Shown here: positions 62,919-64,000 of the stretch, piece after piece | How the letters are laid out: each line of letters starts with the position of its first letter | How positions within the stretch are numbered: the first letter of the stretch is position 1 | Assembly (NCBI RefSeq): GCF_013410545.1 | Contig: NZ_JACCFV010000001.1 | Coordinates: 620,001-684,000, forward strand | Length of the DNA: 64,000 bases | Direction of reading: 5' to 3' | DNA from: Pseudoclavibacter chungangensis | GTDB lineage: Bacteria; Actinomycetota; Actinomycetes; Actinomycetales; Microbacteriaceae | Made by a program: the position numbers and the translations under genes | Notes under the pieces: generated by a model | Database searches by the model: none | The model's input: only the letters and a program-made list of their open reading frames with translations | What the model was told of the DNA's origin: nothing

Positions 62919-63719
62919 GTGCCCGATCCGATCGCACGTGCTGCCCGCCGCGGAGCGTTCGAGTGTTTCGCGGCCGAATCCGTCGTTCTCCTCGGCGGGG
63001 GAGCAGCACTCCTCCTGCAACTCGCGCACCCCGCCATCGGCACGGCGGTCGCGCGCCACAGTCGCGTGCGGAGCGATCCCCTCGCGAGGCTGTTCGGCAC
63101 GCTCGAGTTCCTCACGGCGGAGGCGTTCGGTGACGACGACGATCGCGCGAGGGTCCGGCGTCGCGTCGCGGCCGCCCACCGGCCCGTCCACGGCGACGAG
63201 CCCGCCGCGGGAGGGGCGTACCGTGCGGACGATCCCGAACTGCAGCGATGGGTGGCGGCCACGCTCTACGTCGCCGGTCGGGCCGCGCACACGCGAGCGT
63301 TCGGGGAGCTTCCCGCCGACAGGGCCGCCGCGGTGCTCGCGGGCTTCGGCGGCGCGGCGACGGCACTCGGGATGCCAGCCGCGATGTGGCCGAGCGACGA
63401 GGCGACGTTCCGTCGGGTCTGGCGCGCGGGCCTCGCGTCGCTGCGCGTGACGGACGAGGCGCGTGCGATCGGCCTCGGGCTGTTCGACGGAACGGGGGTG
63501 CCGTGGCCGCTTCGTCCGCTCCTGCCCGTGCTCCGGGCCGTCTCGATCGACCTGCTCCCCGCTGAGGCCCGTGCCGCCTACGGCGTGCGGCACCGTCGGC
63601 GCGACCGCTTCGCCGCGGAACTCGTGTGGGCGCTCGTCGTCCCCGCGTATCGGCTCGCCCCGGCCGTCCTGCGACGACTCCCGGCACGGGTCCTGCTCGC
63701 GCGCCTACGTCTGGCCTGA
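62919..63719 (+). CDS. DUF2236 / MpaB-type oxygenase family protein
   Basis: 266 residues from the GTG at 62919, with GGAGG upstream. Family features: LLQLAHPAIGTAVARHS near the start with the AHP motif, RVRRRVAAAHRPVHG, YVAGRAAHTRAFG and WRAGLASLRVTDEARAI. DUF2236 proteins include latex-clearing and MpaB-type haem oxygenases with a His ligand in the C-terminal half. Preceded by an iron box, which would make sense for a haem or iron enzyme, or for an iron-starvation function. Substrate unknown. Confidence 0.85.
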   Translation: MPDPIARAARRGAFECFAAESVVLLGGGAALLLQLAHPAIGTAVARHSRVRSDPLARLFGTLEFLTAEAFGDDDDRARVRRRVAAAHRPVHGDEPAAGGAYRADDPELQRWVAATLYVAGRAAHTRAFGELPADRAAAVLAGFGGAATALGMPAAMWPSDEATFRRVWRAGLASLRVTDEARAIGLGLFDGTGVPWPLRPLLPVLRAVSIDLLPAEARAAYGVRHRRRDRFAAELVWALVVPAYRLAPAVLRRLPARVLLARLRLA

Positions 63720-63763
63720 ACCGGCTGGCACCGACACCCAGCAGCCTTCCGTATGCTCGGAGC

Positions 63764-64000
63764 ATGCCGGAACAACGCGACGACACGCAGGCCTCCGCAT
63801 CGGCGCAGGGGACCTACTCGACCGTCGGGCAACCGTACGACCGCGACACGAACTACATCACCGACCGCATCACGCGCGACGCGCGGCCGGTCGGTGACGG
63901 AACCCTGAGCTGGCCCGTCGAGGCCGGCAGGTACCGTCTCGTGGTCGCCCGCGCGTGCCCGTGGGCGAACCGCGCGACGATCGTCCGGCGCCTCCTCGGC
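63764..64000 (+). CDS. Glutathionyl/mycothiol-type S-transferase (partial, C-terminus outside window)
   Basis: 79 codons from the ATG at 63764 to the window end, still open. After a polar start come YDRDTNYITDRITRD, LSWPVEAGRYRLVVARACPWANRATIVRRLLG (read in parts). The RACPWA motif with its Cys is the active site of Xi-class S-glutathionyl-(chloro)hydroquinone reductases. Actinobacteria lack glutathione, so mycothiol is the likely thiol. It reduces quinone-thiol adducts in detoxification. Confidence 0.85.
   Translation, partial: MPEQRDDTQASASAQGTYSTVGQPYDRDTNYITDRITRDARPVGDGTLSWPVEAGRYRLVVARACPWANRATIVRRLLG

Overview
The window is GC-rich DNA with dense, short-gap operons, many GTG starts and frequent ATGA/GTGA stop-start overlaps. 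That points to a high-GC Gram-positive actinobacterium. The gene order galU / GNAT / membrane protein / tRNA-Ala, the helicase-nuclease gene and the FmdB-MscL pair suggest a Microbacteriaceae member. The family placement is an inference from gene content, not a database result.

1-13.3 kb is chromosomal backbone: the N-terminal part of a secreted thioester-domain surface protein, a large degenerate SF1 helicase with a C-terminal nuclease-like domain, a 77-residue small protein coupled to an MFS exporter, mscL, an FmdB-type zinc ribbon, 5-formyl-THF cyclo-ligase, galU, a GNAT acetyltransferase, two membrane proteins of unknown function and tRNA-Ala(CGC).

13.3-25.1 kb is a mobile-element graveyard on the 3' side of the tRNA. 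It holds a serine recombinase whose frame runs into the tRNA, an intact two-ORF IS, an IS3-type element split by a second IS3-type element with a recognisable 4-bp target duplication, an ISL3-type transposase apparently broken by the 5' end of a group II intron, a frameshifted ISL3 element, a short cargo (monooxygenase plus AraC regulator), an ISL3 end fragment, and an IS3-type element with a nonsense codon at its catalytic Glu. This last IS has removed the first half of an ECF transporter ATPase gene, whose C-terminal half and EcfT partner follow.

25.1-30.1 kb returns to backbone: ecfT, a flavin amine oxidase, and an ArsR-SulP operon bracketed by two near-identical giant hairpins.

30.2-44.5 kb is a carbohydrate/inositol locus: iolD, iolB, two IclR regulators, a split transketolase, a PfkB-type kinase, two TIM-barrel isomerases (one IolE-like), three Gfo/Idh/MocA dehydrogenases and an IolT-like permease. 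No iolC, iolJ or iolA is present here. The main promoters carry TGGAC/GTCCA inverted repeats.

44.5-58.5 kb holds two SRPBCC proteins, an aldo/keto reductase, and a second catabolic regulon. GMC oxidoreductase, aldehyde dehydrogenase and a ribose-type ABC importer operon (with aldo/keto reductase and Zn-alcohol dehydrogenase) all carry the same AAGCGCTTAC operator and flank a LacI regulator. The layout suggests import and oxidation of an unidentified sugar or polyol.

58.6-64 kb holds a TetR / YhgE-Pip membrane protein pair, a NUDIX hydrolase, a DUF2236 oxygenase-like gene behind a DtxR/IdeR-type iron box, and the start of a thiol S-transferase gene.
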